A stretch of 64,000 nt of DNA, taken from positions 291,755 to 355,754 of the forward strand of contig NZ_KL370759.1 of NCBI RefSeq assembly GCF_000701265.1, read 5' to 3'. This DNA comes from Legionella wadsworthii DSM 21896 = ATCC 33877. GTDB taxonomy: Bacteria > Pseudomonadota > Gammaproteobacteria > Legionellales > Legionellaceae. The notes beneath the pieces were generated by a model that saw only the letters and a program-made list of their open reading frames with translations, did no database searches and was not told the DNA's origin. The position numbers and the translations under genes were made by a program. Positions 18,149 to 27,364 of the stretch are shown piece after piece (within the stretch, counting starts at the first letter, position 1; each line of letters begins with the position of its first letter).

Positions 18149-18405
18149 AAAATAGTTTGAGTCAAGACTGTTTTTTAATATTTATTTTCTATAAAATAAT
18201 GATGCATCGAAGCAGCTTCACTCATCCAATTCTGTGGATATTTTTTCTTCTTTCAATAAAACATTAAATAATGAATGAAATAGATAACCTTGCTACATCT
18301 GATTTTTTTTCTATTTCTGATCGATTTTTTATTTAAGTTATACACATTTTCTGTGGATAAGTCTGTTTATAGGTTGTCAAGCACCTGGTAGAACTTAGAA
18401 ACAAA
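18149..18405. repeat. Dispersed ~255 bp repeat, copy 2 (first copy at 8710-8965)
   Basis: Same orientation and block order as copy 1, with TGTGGATAT at 18233-18241 and the paired box at 18338-18360. The stretch 17950-18433 holds no gene; outside the repeat I see only AT-rich sequence that must include the adc promoter. Confidence 0.7.
18338..18360. promoter_or_regulatory. Paired inverted DnaA-box-like sites
   Basis: TTATACACA (18338-18346) and TGTGGATAA (18352-18360), both exact matches to TTATNCACA, are inverted about a TTTTC spacer. It is the same arrangement as at 8900-8922, although the flanking sequence has diverged. Confidence 0.45.
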
Positions 18406-18433
18406 CAAGTAATAAGCCATTTTTCAAAGTGAT

Positions 18434-18715
18434 TTAGGGATGACCTTCAAAATTATTATTGATGGGTAAGCCCTCAATCATTTCTACGATTAATAGATTA
18501 AACTCTTCTTCATTATTTATGGAATCAGCGACTGTAGATCGCGAAAATTCTTTATTTCCAATAATAAATAGCTCACTTTGTTCATCATATTGTGCTCTTA
18601 GGTGCTCATCTTCAAAGACATTAGAGACTGATTGAGCTTGTGAGGAACATTTTCCTTTTAACCATTTTTTAAAAGTTTCATGATAAAAATTATTTAAACT
18701 TTTATTTTTATCCAT
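18434..18715 (-). CDS. Small hypothetical protein
   Basis: A 93-residue acidic soluble protein. The ATG at 18715 has GGGAG six bases upstream, so the longer TTG-initiated frame from 18736 is unlikely. The sequence (DKNKSLNNFYHETFKKWLKGK, then ELFIIGNKEF and EEEFNLLIVEMIEGLP) has no motif I recognise and no signal peptide. It could be a small regulatory or chaperone-like protein, but nothing in the context supports a specific role. Confidence 0.55.
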   Translation of the reverse strand: MDKNKSLNNFYHETFKKWLKGKCSSQAQSVSNVFEDEHLRAQYDEQSELFIIGNKEFSRSTVADSINNEEEFNLLIVEMIEGLPINNNFEGHP

Positions 18716-18954
18716 AACGATCTCCCAAATTATCAATATGAAAATTCAATATTTATTTTCAGCTTTCCTATTATTAACATAGAAGATAAATTTCATAATT
18801 CAATTCTGGAATAAGTTTGTAATATGCAGCTTTAGTTTTTATTAAATTAAAATCCTCAAAGCTATGGTTTACCAGGAGTTTCATACTTTTTTACCCCGGT
18901 TCATTGGCAATTCGACAATTCGACTTCTAATTTAATCTAAAACAGGAGAAATTT

Positions 18955-19233
18955 ATGTCACCAAGAACTCATACTACAAGTAACCATGAAGAGATAAAGA
19001 AATGGGCAGAGGAAAGAAAGGCTAAACCATCTAAAGTTAAAGGGACTGAACAAGATGGAACTTCATTACTTCGGTTAGATTTTCCTGGATATACAGGTGA
19101 AAACCTGGAAACTATTACCTGGAATGAATGGTTTGAAATATTTGACAAGAATAAACTAGCCCTGCTTTTTCAAGAAGAAACATCAGAGGGAAAAAAAAGT
19201 AACTTTAATAAAATAATAAGAAAAGAACATTAG
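18955..19233 (+). CDS. Conserved small protein (often mislabelled alpha-glucan branching enzyme-like)
   Basis: A 92-residue protein with a strongly conserved layout: HEEIKKWAEERKAKPSKVKGT, then LLRLDFPGYTG, ITWNEWFEIFDKNKLALLFQ and a C-terminal SNFNKIIRKE. I recall free-standing proteins of this pattern in many bacteria, some annotated '1,4-alpha-glucan branching protein' without evidence; function is unknown. The basic N-terminus and the WxEWF centre suggest a small nucleic-acid or protein binding fold. AGGAG lies 7 nt before the ATG. It is monocistronic, followed by a 540-bp gap. Confidence 0.75.
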   Translation: MSPRTHTTSNHEEIKKWAEERKAKPSKVKGTEQDGTSLLRLDFPGYTGENLETITWNEWFEIFDKNKLALLFQEETSEGKKSNFNKIIRKEH

Positions 19234-19775
19234 TTGTATTGGTTTCTTTTTAATAAATGATTTGATCTGGAGCAGGTGAAACAAGATTACTGCGAACCCT
19301 GCTTTTATTCTATGACTCTTTTTTATTCCACGATCCACTTCATCCACCAAAAAAAGTAAAAACTGCTTTTTACCTATGATGATGAATTTTTTAATTCAAA
19401 CTGAAATTGTGAGCAGAATTTTCATTGGCCATTTTTTTAAAACAAAAGATATTGGATAGGCTGAGGCGGCTTTATACGGACTACCAATTTATAAATTCTT
19501 TTTTTCCCTGAAAAATTTTGAGGATATTCATTAGATTGTAAAGGGGGTTTTCACTAGATTTCAAGCGGAATCCCCCTAATGTCATTTATTACACTTAGCT
19601 TTAGAATCAATTACTTAAAAATACTTCTCTGATTATCCACCCATATCATGGTTAATAAGGACAACAATAACGAACTAAGAGAATAAATATAAAAAATATA
19701 AGTAGATCTCAATGAACTCTCTTGACTCATATCAAGATAAGGGTATGAAGCCAGCCATTTTTTAAGGATAAAAAA
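19234..19775. other. Long leader region upstream of the sugar-nucleotide cluster
   Basis: About 540 bp with no credible gene. It precedes a 12-kb co-directional cluster and contains the likely promoter noted at 19722-19749. I see no known riboswitch fold and no terminator hairpin with a T-run. Confidence 0.5.
19722..19749 (+). promoter_or_regulatory. Possible sigma-70 promoter of the sugar cluster
   Basis: TTGACT (19722-19727) and TATGAA (19744-19749) are separated by 16 bp, 26 bp before the ATG of the first cluster gene, with AAGGA at 19764-19768 as its ribosome site. The spacing is plausible, but the -10 is imperfect. Confidence 0.4.
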
Positions 19776-20888
19776 ATGAAAAAAGTATTAATTACAGGAG
19801 GCGCTGGATTTATCGGTTCTCATCTGGCAGATGAATTACTTTCAAATGGCTATGAAGTGAGGGCCTTAGATAATTTATCGGAACAGGTGCATGGAAAGAA
19901 TGCCCATCGACCTGAATACCTCAATCCTAATGTTGAGCTCATATTGGGCGATATACGTGATAAACACATAGTTAAAAAAGCCCTCCATGACATTGATGCA
20001 GTTTTTCATTTTGCTGCGATGGTAGGAGTCGGTCAAAGTATGTACCAAATCAACGATTATATGGATGTGAACAACGTTGGTACCACTATATTATTAGAAG
20101 CACTCATTGAGTCTTCAGCGAAAAAACTTATTGTTGCATCCAGTATGAGTGTATACGGTGAGGGATTATGCAAATCACCCACAGGAATTTTAGTAGAAGA
20201 AGTTGACCGTCATGTAGAAGATTTAAAAAATCAAAAATGGGAATTATTTGATAGTGAAAATAACCCTTTAATTCCTTTGCCAACCCCCGAGAACAAAAAG
20301 ACCTGTCTTTCATCAGTATATGCCCTTTCTAAATATGACCAGGAACGCCTGTGCCTCATGATCGGTAAGGCCTATCAAATATCCACGACTGCCTTACGTT
20401 TTTTTAATGTATATGGCACACGGCAAGCACTATCTAATCCTTACACAGGTGTTTTGGCAATTTTTGCTTCAAGAATATTAAATGGTAATGCCCCTTTAAT
20501 TTTTGAGGATGGAATGCAAAAAAGAGATTTTGTACATGTTCACGATGTGGCAAGAGGCTGCAGACTGGCATTAGAAAGCAATCATGTCGATGGTGAAGTG
20601 GTTAATATAGGTAGTGGTAATCAGTATACCATTCAGGAAATTTCAGAAAAACTCGCTTCGGTGATGAATCGAGACATTCGGGCTGAGTTGACAGGGAAAT
20701 ATAGGGTAGGTGATATCCGTCATTGCTTTGCTGATGTCACTAAAGCAAGAGATCTTTTAGGTTATGAATCCCAAGTAAGTCTCGATGAAGGATTACGAGA
20801 GCTGGCTGCATGGTTGGAAGGGCAAATAGCTGTTGATCATGTCGGGAAAGCGAATAAAGAGCTTGCCTTACGAGGATTGACTGTTTAA
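19776..20888 (+). CDS. NAD-dependent sugar epimerase/dehydratase (extended SDR)
   Basis: A 370-residue extended short-chain dehydrogenase acting on nucleotide sugars. It has the Rossmann motif GGAGFIGSH (8-16), DNLS after beta-2, DIRD, FHFAAMVGVGQS, the catalytic Ser in ASSMSVYG and YALSK (Tyr/Lys), then ALRFFNVYGTRQ and KRDFVHVHDVARG. It resembles UDP-glucose/GlcNAc 4-epimerases and dTDP-sugar enzymes, and the exact substrate is undetermined. It is the first gene of the cluster, 14 bp before a second SDR gene. Confidence 0.85.
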   Translation: MKKVLITGGAGFIGSHLADELLSNGYEVRALDNLSEQVHGKNAHRPEYLNPNVELILGDIRDKHIVKKALHDIDAVFHFAAMVGVGQSMYQINDYMDVNNVGTTILLEALIESSAKKLIVASSMSVYGEGLCKSPTGILVEEVDRHVEDLKNQKWELFDSENNPLIPLPTPENKKTCLSSVYALSKYDQERLCLMIGKAYQISTTALRFFNVYGTRQALSNPYTGVLAIFASRILNGNAPLIFEDGMQKRDFVHVHDVARGCRLALESNHVDGEVVNIGSGNQYTIQEISEKLASVMNRDIRAELTGKYRVGDIRHCFADVTKARDLLGYESQVSLDEGLRELAAWLEGQIAVDHVGKANKELALRGLTV

Positions 20889-20902
20889 AGAATGGAGCTC
20901 TT

Positions 20903-21988
20903 ATGAACAAACTTATGAAAGATAAACAACATACACTGATCACGGGCGGGGCTGGTTTTATCGGGACAAATTTAGCTGACAGGCTCCTTAGCCAAGGAAA
21001 AAAGGTCATGATATATGACAATTTGTCTCGTAACGGAGTAGAAAAAAATCTTCAGTGGCTGGTAGACAAGTATGATAATCAACTCTTTATCCAGATTTCT
21101 GATATTAAAGAAAAAGGCATACTCCAAGAGTGTGTGAATAATGCGGATCAGATTTTCCATTTTTCAGGGCAAGTGGCAGTGACGTCATCACTGATAAACC
21201 CTGTGCAAGATTTCGAAGTGAATTTAGCCGGGACATTCAATGTGTTGGAAGCAATACGCCGTTCATCGAATAAGCCTCCATTATTGTTTACATCCAGTAA
21301 TAAAGTATATGGTGATTTAACAAATATCAGACTGATTGAAAATGCCACAAGATATTATCCAGAAAATGAAGAAATCAATTTAAATGGTGTGGATGAAAGT
21401 TGCCCGCTTAATTTTCATAGTCCTTATGGCTGCTCCAAAGGTTCAGCAGATCAATATGTTTTGGATTATGCAAGATCTTTTGGACTTAAAGCGATTGTAT
21501 TTCGAATGAGCTGTATTTATGGACCACATCAATTCGGCACTGAGGACCAAGGTTGGGTCGCACATTTTGCAATAAGTGCTCTGGAAAACAGGCCTATTGT
21601 GATTTACGGGGATGGCAAACAAGTCAGAGACATTCTTTTTGTTGAAGATTTAATTGATGCATTTATATTGGCTCAGAAAAATATACATAAAATTTCAGGA
21701 AATGCGTTCAACATTGGCGGAGGGCCAAGAAACACAGTAAGCCTTACTGAAATAATCAAATTAATTCAAGAACAAACAGGAAAACCACTCAATCTTGCGT
21801 TTGAAGAATGGAGGATTGGGGATCAGCAATATTATGTTTCCAATATTAATAAGTTTAAAAATGCAACAGGTTGGAATCCTAAATTTTCTGTCTCAGAAGG
21901 GGTAGATCGCCTAATCTCCTGGCTCAGTGATTCAAGAAATATCTCTCTTGAAAAAAATAAAATTGTATCAAAAGCAATGGTTGAATAA
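20903..21988 (+). CDS. NAD-dependent epimerase, CDP-paratose 2-epimerase-like
   Basis: A 361-residue extended SDR. Beyond GGAGFIGTNLADRLL it carries blocks typical of CDP-paratose 2-epimerase (TyvE): DNLSRNGVEKNLQWL, SGQVAVTSSLINPVQDFEVN, TSSNKVYGD, YGCSKGSADQYVLDYARSFGL, FRMSCIYGPHQFGTEDQGWVAHF and GKQVRDILFVEDL. TyvE interconverts CDP-paratose and CDP-tyvelose; related enzymes in sugar clusters have other substrates. No CDP-sugar pathway genes are in the window, so the true substrate may differ. It is coupled to its neighbours: 14 bp after the first SDR, with its stop abutting the next start. Confidence 0.82.
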   Translation: MNKLMKDKQHTLITGGAGFIGTNLADRLLSQGKKVMIYDNLSRNGVEKNLQWLVDKYDNQLFIQISDIKEKGILQECVNNADQIFHFSGQVAVTSSLINPVQDFEVNLAGTFNVLEAIRRSSNKPPLLFTSSNKVYGDLTNIRLIENATRYYPENEEINLNGVDESCPLNFHSPYGCSKGSADQYVLDYARSFGLKAIVFRMSCIYGPHQFGTEDQGWVAHFAISALENRPIVIYGDGKQVRDILFVEDLIDAFILAQKNIHKISGNAFNIGGGPRNTVSLTEIIKLIQEQTGKPLNLAFEEWRIGDQQYYVSNINKFKNATGWNPKFSVSEGVDRLISWLSDSRNISLEKNKIVSKAMVE

Positions 21989-23005
21989 ATGGAAACTTCA
22001 TTAATAAAAGAAACAAAAATAAAAGATGCATCTTCCCTTATGAAAGCTGCAGTTATCGTAGCGCCAAAAAAAATGAGAATGGCTGATGCCTCAATCCCTA
22101 AGCCAAATCCAGGAGAGGTTCGTATTAAATTGGAAGGAAGCGGCGTATGCGCTTCCAATATCCCTGTTTGGGAAGGTAGGGAATGGTTTTCTTATCCTAT
22201 TTCCGCAGGGAATCCAGGCCATGAAGGATGGGGGGTTATTGATGCAGTAGGCTCGGAGGTCAATCATCTTAAAATTGGGGATAGAGTAACGTGTCTGTCT
22301 TATAAAGCCTATGCAGAATACGATATAGCAAAGCAAGACGATGTAGTCGTTTTACCTCCATTTTTAAAAGATAAGCCTTTTCCGGGTGAAGCCTTAGGCT
22401 GTGCCATGAATATTTTTAAACGTAGTGATGTTCATTCGGGGCAAACAGTAGCTGTAGTGGGATCCGGATTTTTGGGTATTCTGCTCATTCAGCTTATCAA
22501 GTCTGCAGGAGCGAAGGTAATCGCACTATCCAAACGTGCTTATTCACTCGATGCGGCTGCTTCTGCAGGTGCGGACAAAACCATTCTTATGGAAAGCCAT
22601 TCTGAAGTCATTGAAAGTGTCGCGCAATACACTAATGGGAAATTTTGCCAGAGAGTGATTGAGGTGACGGGTAAAGAATGGCCTTTAAACCTCAGTATCG
22701 AATTGACAGCGGAAAGGGGGAAGCTGATTGTTGCGGGTTACCACCAAGATGGCATGCGTCATGTCAACATGCAGCTGCTAAACTGGAGAGGTATCGATAT
22801 GATTAATGCTCATGAAAGGGAGAGTAGCCAATACATCAAAGGAATACGTGATGCGATTCAGGCAATTGAGGAAAATAAAATGAATCCTTTTCCTCTTTTT
22901 ACTCATACCTTTACTCTCGATGAGGCAGGAAAAGCATTTAAATTACTTTCTGAAAGACCCGATGGTTTTATCAAAGCGTTGATTTTGAATGAGGCCATTT
23001 TATGA
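21989..23005 (+). CDS. Zinc-type medium-chain dehydrogenase
   Basis: A 338-residue member of the MDR (alcohol/sorbitol dehydrogenase) superfamily. The catalytic-zinc Cys is in GSGVCASN and the GHE motif in GNPGHEGWGVIDAVG. The NAD(P)-binding glycine motif is VVGSGFLGI. The structural-zinc four-Cys lobe is absent, as in several short MDRs. It likely oxidises a sugar-derived hydroxyl in the cluster's pathway, feeding the following Gfo/Idh/MocA enzyme. The ATG at 21989 follows the previous stop directly; an in-frame ATG at 22040 (MKAAVIVAPKK) coincides with the usual family start. It overlaps the next gene by 4 bp. Confidence 0.82.
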   Translation: METSLIKETKIKDASSLMKAAVIVAPKKMRMADASIPKPNPGEVRIKLEGSGVCASNIPVWEGREWFSYPISAGNPGHEGWGVIDAVGSEVNHLKIGDRVTCLSYKAYAEYDIAKQDDVVVLPPFLKDKPFPGEALGCAMNIFKRSDVHSGQTVAVVGSGFLGILLIQLIKSAGAKVIALSKRAYSLDAAASAGADKTILMESHSEVIESVAQYTNGKFCQRVIEVTGKEWPLNLSIELTAERGKLIVAGYHQDGMRHVNMQLLNWRGIDMINAHERESSQYIKGIRDAIQAIEENKMNPFPLFTHTFTLDEAGKAFKLLSERPDGFIKALILNEAIL

Positions 23006-24027
23006 CCGAAACCCGAACAGAAAAAATAACTGAAAAGAAAGTTTTGACTTTAGGATTTATCGGTGTAGGTTGGATTGGCAGGAACAGGATGGAATCGCTT
23101 ATCAATAAAGCAAACATTAAACCTGTCGTTATCGCCGAACCCTGTAAGAATAACGCTTCCGAAGCACTGAAATTAGCATCCGGTGCAGTTCTTGTCGAGT
23201 CACCTGATGAGGTATACGAATATCCAGGACTCGATGGGATTGTAATCGCTACACCAAGTGCCCTTCATGCGTCACAAGCTCTCACCGCGTTAACAAAAGG
23301 TAAGGCAGTATTTTGCCAAAAACCATTGGGCAGAACATCCACTGAAGTAGCGCAAATTATTCAAGCTTCTAAAGAGAAAAATAAGCTTCTGGGCGTGGAT
23401 TTATCCTATCGTAATACAAAAGCTTTCCAGGCAGTTTTTGAAACAATCAACCGGGGTGATATAGGCAATATACATGCTGTTGATTTAGTGTTTCATAATA
23501 CTTATGGACCAGACAAAGATTGGTTTTATGATTTTAACTTAGCAGGTGGCGGCTGCGTTATGGATCTCGGCATTCATTTAATCGATATGGCTTTCGCTTG
23601 TTTGGGTTTTCCTGAAATGACTCATTTAAGCAGCCATCTTTATAGAAAAGGCAACAAGTTAGAATCTAACCAGGAAAAGGTTGAGGACTTCGCTAAAGTG
23701 ATGATGCTAACGGAGAATGATACGAGCATCAGTTTAGAGTGCTCATGGCACTCTTCGACTGGAAAAGATGCAATTATAGAAGCCGTATTCCATGGAGCTA
23801 CAGGGGGCGTATCCCTAAAGAACATCAATGGATCTTTTTATGATTTCAAAGCAGAAAAATATCAAGGAACCCAGAAGGAAGTTCTTGTCATGCCGCCTGA
23901 TGACTGGAGCGGGAGAACAGGACTTCTCTGGGCTGAACAATTGGCTTTAGGATTTGGATTTAACTCAAAAACAGCGAGTGAATTTTTAAAAACCGCTTTA
24001 ATTATTGACAGAATCTATGGACGATAA
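23002..24027 (+). CDS. Gfo/Idh/MocA-family oxidoreductase
   Basis: A 341-residue NAD(P)-dependent sugar oxidoreductase. The Rossmann motif is FIGVGWIGRN. The usual EKP catalytic-lysine motif reads CQKPLG, keeping Lys but with Gln for Glu. GVDLSYRN and GGGCVMDLGIHLIDMAF follow, the latter holding the conserved DxxxH residues. Substrates in this family range over inositols and UDP-sugars, so no specific assignment is made. Translational coupling to both neighbours (ATGA overlap at the 5' end) ties it to the same pathway. Confidence 0.87.
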   Translation: MTETRTEKITEKKVLTLGFIGVGWIGRNRMESLINKANIKPVVIAEPCKNNASEALKLASGAVLVESPDEVYEYPGLDGIVIATPSALHASQALTALTKGKAVFCQKPLGRTSTEVAQIIQASKEKNKLLGVDLSYRNTKAFQAVFETINRGDIGNIHAVDLVFHNTYGPDKDWFYDFNLAGGGCVMDLGIHLIDMAFACLGFPEMTHLSSHLYRKGNKLESNQEKVEDFAKVMMLTENDTSISLECSWHSSTGKDAIIEAVFHGATGGVSLKNINGSFYDFKAEKYQGTQKEVLVMPPDDWSGRTGLLWAEQLALGFGFNSKTASEFLKTALIIDRIYGR

Positions 24028-25132
24028 AATAAAAATATTAATGACTGCTGATACAGTAGGGGGTGTATGGACTTACGCTGTAAATCTTTGCAAAGGTTTA
24101 TTGAATCAGAATGTAGAGATACACTTATTAACCATGGGCGGTAGTCCTAGTAATCAACAGGTTGAAGAAATCCGCTCCTTAAACCATGTCACTTTATATT
24201 GCAGTAATTTTCATTTGGAGTGGATGGATAATCCTTGGGAAGATTTAAGGCTTGCAGCATTATGGATTAAATCTGTATGCGACAAAATTAATCCGGATGT
24301 CATTCATTTTAACAGTTATGGTGTGGTAAGCGGGGAGTGGTTATGTCCTATTGTTACTGTGTTTCATTCTTGTGTACAAACATGGTGGGAAGCGGTTAAA
24401 GGAGAAAAAGCACCTCAGGAGTGGGATGAATACAGAAATATTGTTCATAAAGCACTTCTTTTATCTGACGTTTTAGTAGCTCCTTCCAAGTCAATATTAA
24501 AGGAAGCACAAAAAATATATGGAAAATCAGAGTTCTCCAAAGTAATTTATAACGGAAGTGATCAAGATCGGTTGATCAAACTTGAAGAAAAAGAACATTT
24601 CATTTTAACAGCTGGTCGAATATGGGATGAGGCTAAAAATATATCCATTTTATTTGAAATAACCGAGGAGATTGATTGGCCCATTTACATAGCAGGCAAT
24701 CATGTAAATCCCTCAACTGGGACAATTAAAATCCCAAAAAATATCCATTTTCTAGGTCAACTTTCTCATAAAGAATTAAACAAATACATGCAGAAAGCAT
24801 CTATATTTGTGATGCCTGCGCGTTATGAACCATTCGGTCTTGCCATACTTGAAGCCGCCAAAACAGGGTGTGCATTGGCTTTAGGCCAAATAGATTCACT
24901 TCAAGAAATTTGGCAAAACGCTGCGCTTTATTTTAATCCGAACGATAAAGGGCAAATTATAGAAACGCTGCAACGACTTATAAAAGACACTGAATTACGC
25001 CAAAAAATGAGCGTGAGTTCCTTCTTAAATGCAAAAAATTTCACTGTCGAAAAAATGGCAGATGAGTATATTAATCTGTATAAAAGCCTACTGCAACAAA
25101 GGTTATTAAAAAATATTGAGGTATTCGTATGA
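24017..25132 (+). CDS. Glycosyltransferase family 4
   Basis: A 371-residue GT-B glycosyltransferase. The N-domain opens with MTADTVGGVWTYAVNLCKGL. The C-domain has the GT4 nucleotide-sugar motif ARYEPFGLAILEAAKTG with the retaining-type E-x7-E. There is no signal or membrane anchor. I take the ATG at 24017, 11 bp inside the end of the preceding gene, rather than a TTG at 24005. Donor and acceptor are unknown; UDP-xylose or UDP-glucuronate made by the last two cluster genes are candidates. Confidence 0.86.
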   Translation: MDDKIKILMTADTVGGVWTYAVNLCKGLLNQNVEIHLLTMGGSPSNQQVEEIRSLNHVTLYCSNFHLEWMDNPWEDLRLAALWIKSVCDKINPDVIHFNSYGVVSGEWLCPIVTVFHSCVQTWWEAVKGEKAPQEWDEYRNIVHKALLLSDVLVAPSKSILKEAQKIYGKSEFSKVIYNGSDQDRLIKLEEKEHFILTAGRIWDEAKNISILFEITEEIDWPIYIAGNHVNPSTGTIKIPKNIHFLGQLSHKELNKYMQKASIFVMPARYEPFGLAILEAAKTGCALALGQIDSLQEIWQNAALYFNPNDKGQIIETLQRLIKDTELRQKMSVSSFLNAKNFTVEKMADEYINLYKSLLQQRLLKNIEVFV

Positions 25133-26211
25133 AAGTCGTAATGTTTTATCATTCTTTGGCCTCCGATTGGAATCATGGGAATGCTCACTTTTTAAGAGGT
25201 GTTGCTCAAGAACTGATCAATAGAAAACATGAAGTGCACGTTTATGAGCCTGAAAATGGATGGAGTTTATCTAACCTCATAAGGGATCACGGACAGGAAA
25301 AAGTAAAAGAATTTAAGCATTATTTTCCTGATCTTCAGCCTCGATTTTATAATCCGCAAAATCCAGATTATCATTATATGCTTGGTGATGCGGATTTGGT
25401 CATTGTGCATGAATGGAATAAACCAGAACTGATTGCTGCAGTGGGCAAACTCAAACCAAAGTATCGATATAAGCTCTTATTCCATGATACACATCATCGC
25501 GCTGTTTCAGATGAGCAAAGCATGTCCCAGTATGATTTTTCCCAATATGATGGTGCCTTGGTTTTTGGGAAACTCATTCACGATATTTATAAAAATAAAA
25601 AATGGATTCATCGAGTTTGGGTTTGGCATGAAGCAGCCAACCATCATTTATTTACACCACAACCATCTGCGGAAAAAGAAGGCGACCTGATATGGATAGG
25701 AAATTGGGGAGACAATGAACGTACCCGTGAATTAAAAGAATTTTTAATTAAACCGGTAAAGGAATTAAAAATAAAAACAAAAGTATATGGTGTGCGTTAT
25801 CCTCAAGAGGCGTTAGAAGCCCTTGCTGATGCCGGTATTGAGTACGGCGGGTGGCTTCCAAATTATAAAGTGCCTGAAATGTTTGCAAAATATAAAGTGA
25901 CGATGCATATACCACGTGGTCCTTATGTAAAAAAGCTATCAGGAATTCCTACTATAAGGCCTTTTGAAGCAATGTCTTGCGGCATTCCTGTTATTTTTTC
26001 ACCTTGGGATGACACTGAAAAACTGTTTCATCCTGGCAAAGACTATTTAACTGCAAAAAATGGCCAGGAAATGAATGAGCTCCTGGAACATATATTGAAC
26101 AATAACCAGCTTGCAAATCAATTAATTGCTCATGGCCGCCAAACTATTTTGCAAAAACATACATGTGCACACAGAGTAAATGAGCTTGAAACTATTTTAA
26201 ATGAACTATGA
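25129..26211 (+). CDS. Glycosyltransferase, CgeB-like (tandem copy 1)
   Basis: A 360-residue GT-B protein. It starts MKVVMFYHSLASDWNHGNAHFLRG, like the next two genes, and has a C-terminal donor-binding motif IRPFEAMSCGIPVIFSPWDD-TEKLFHPGKDYL. The family resembles CgeB/DUF3880 glycosyltransferases, whose substrates are mostly unknown. It overlaps the previous gene by 4 bp (ATGA). The three consecutive relatives share the N-terminal W-x-G/N-x-A-x-x-x-R-G pattern and probably arose by tandem duplication, then specialised. Confidence 0.82.
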   Translation: MKVVMFYHSLASDWNHGNAHFLRGVAQELINRKHEVHVYEPENGWSLSNLIRDHGQEKVKEFKHYFPDLQPRFYNPQNPDYHYMLGDADLVIVHEWNKPELIAAVGKLKPKYRYKLLFHDTHHRAVSDEQSMSQYDFSQYDGALVFGKLIHDIYKNKKWIHRVWVWHEAANHHLFTPQPSAEKEGDLIWIGNWGDNERTRELKEFLIKPVKELKIKTKVYGVRYPQEALEALADAGIEYGGWLPNYKVPEMFAKYKVTMHIPRGPYVKKLSGIPTIRPFEAMSCGIPVIFSPWDDTEKLFHPGKDYLTAKNGQEMNELLEHILNNNQLANQLIAHGRQTILQKHTCAHRVNELETILNEL

Positions 26212-26249
26212 GTTTGATTCATTAATGATCAAGAATTAGGAGTAATGTT

Positions 26250-27353
26250 ATGGATAATAGAAATTTAAAAATAGTTTTTTTTGGATCAAGTATTGTTTCA
26301 GCCTATTGGAATGGAGCGGCTACTTATTATCGCGGTATTGTCAAAGCTTTGTATCACATGAAGCATGACATTACTTTTTATGAGCCTGATATTTATGATC
26401 GACAGAAACATAGGGATTTAATCAACCCAGAATATTGCACCGTAAAGGTGTATCAAAGTGAAGAACAAGAAATTCTGCAGCTTTTAGAGGAAGCTTCTAC
26501 AGCAGATGTGATTATTAAAACCAGCGGCATAGGCAAAAATGATGCTTTTTTGGAACAGGAAATTCTGAAACTTAAGAAAAAAAATAATTTAATTGTGTTT
26601 TGGGATGTGGATGCTCCAGCCACATTGGATCGTATCCATGCAAACCCTGATGATCCGTTCAATCAATTAATTCCTCATTACGACTATATCTTTACCTATG
26701 GCGGTGGCGCACCGGTTATTGAAGCTTATGAGACTAAAGGCGCCAAGAGATGTATTCCTATTTATAATGCCTTGGATACAGAGACCCATTTCCCTGTGGC
26801 ATCGAATTATCGTTTCCAGGCGGATCTTTCTTTTTTGGGCAACCGTCTACCGGATAGAGAGTCCCGTGTTGAGGAATTTTTTCTTACCCCAGCAAGTCTT
26901 TTATCTGAAAAATCTTTTCTGTTAGGGGGAAATGGATGGCAGGACAAGCCTATGCCAGCAAATGTCAATTATATTGGCCATGTGTATACAGAAGATCATA
27001 ATGTTTTTAATTGTTCTTCTTTGGTGGTTTTAAATATCAGCAGAAGCAGCATGGCAAAATATGGCTTTTCTCCGGCTACAAGGGTATTTGAAGCAGCCGG
27101 AGCTGCCGCCTGCATCATCACGGATTATTGGGAAGGTATTGAATTATTTTTTGAACCCGGAACTGAAATTCTTGTGGCCCATAATGGTCATGATGTGGCA
27201 AACATTATCCAAAGCCTAACTGAAGAAAAAGCAGTACAAGTTGGACAGGCTGCTTATAAAAAAGTAATAAAAAGCCATACATACAATAACAGAGCCCAAA
27301 TTTTGCAATCTATATTCAACCAATCCTTGCTTTCAACAGAAGCAGTAGTTTAA
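26250..27353 (+). CDS. Glycosyltransferase, CgeB-like (tandem copy 2)
   Basis: A 367-residue paralogue of its neighbours. The N-domain begins FFGSSIVSAYWNGAATYYRGIVKAL. The C-domain shows SRSSMAKYGFSPATRVFEAAGAAACIITDYWEGIELFF, the donor-sugar site of the CgeB/Glyco_trans_1_2 type. It is soluble with no anchor. An AGGAG precedes the ATG. It follows copy 1 by 38 bp and precedes copy 3 by 11 bp. Confidence 0.83.
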   Translation: MDNRNLKIVFFGSSIVSAYWNGAATYYRGIVKALYHMKHDITFYEPDIYDRQKHRDLINPEYCTVKVYQSEEQEILQLLEEASTADVIIKTSGIGKNDAFLEQEILKLKKKNNLIVFWDVDAPATLDRIHANPDDPFNQLIPHYDYIFTYGGGAPVIEAYETKGAKRCIPIYNALDTETHFPVASNYRFQADLSFLGNRLPDRESRVEEFFLTPASLLSEKSFLLGGNGWQDKPMPANVNYIGHVYTEDHNVFNCSSLVVLNISRSSMAKYGFSPATRVFEAAGAAACIITDYWEGIELFFEPGTEILVAHNGHDVANIIQSLTEEKAVQVGQAAYKKVIKSHTYNNRAQILQSIFNQSLLSTEAVV

Positions 27354-27364
27354 GAAGAATCAAC

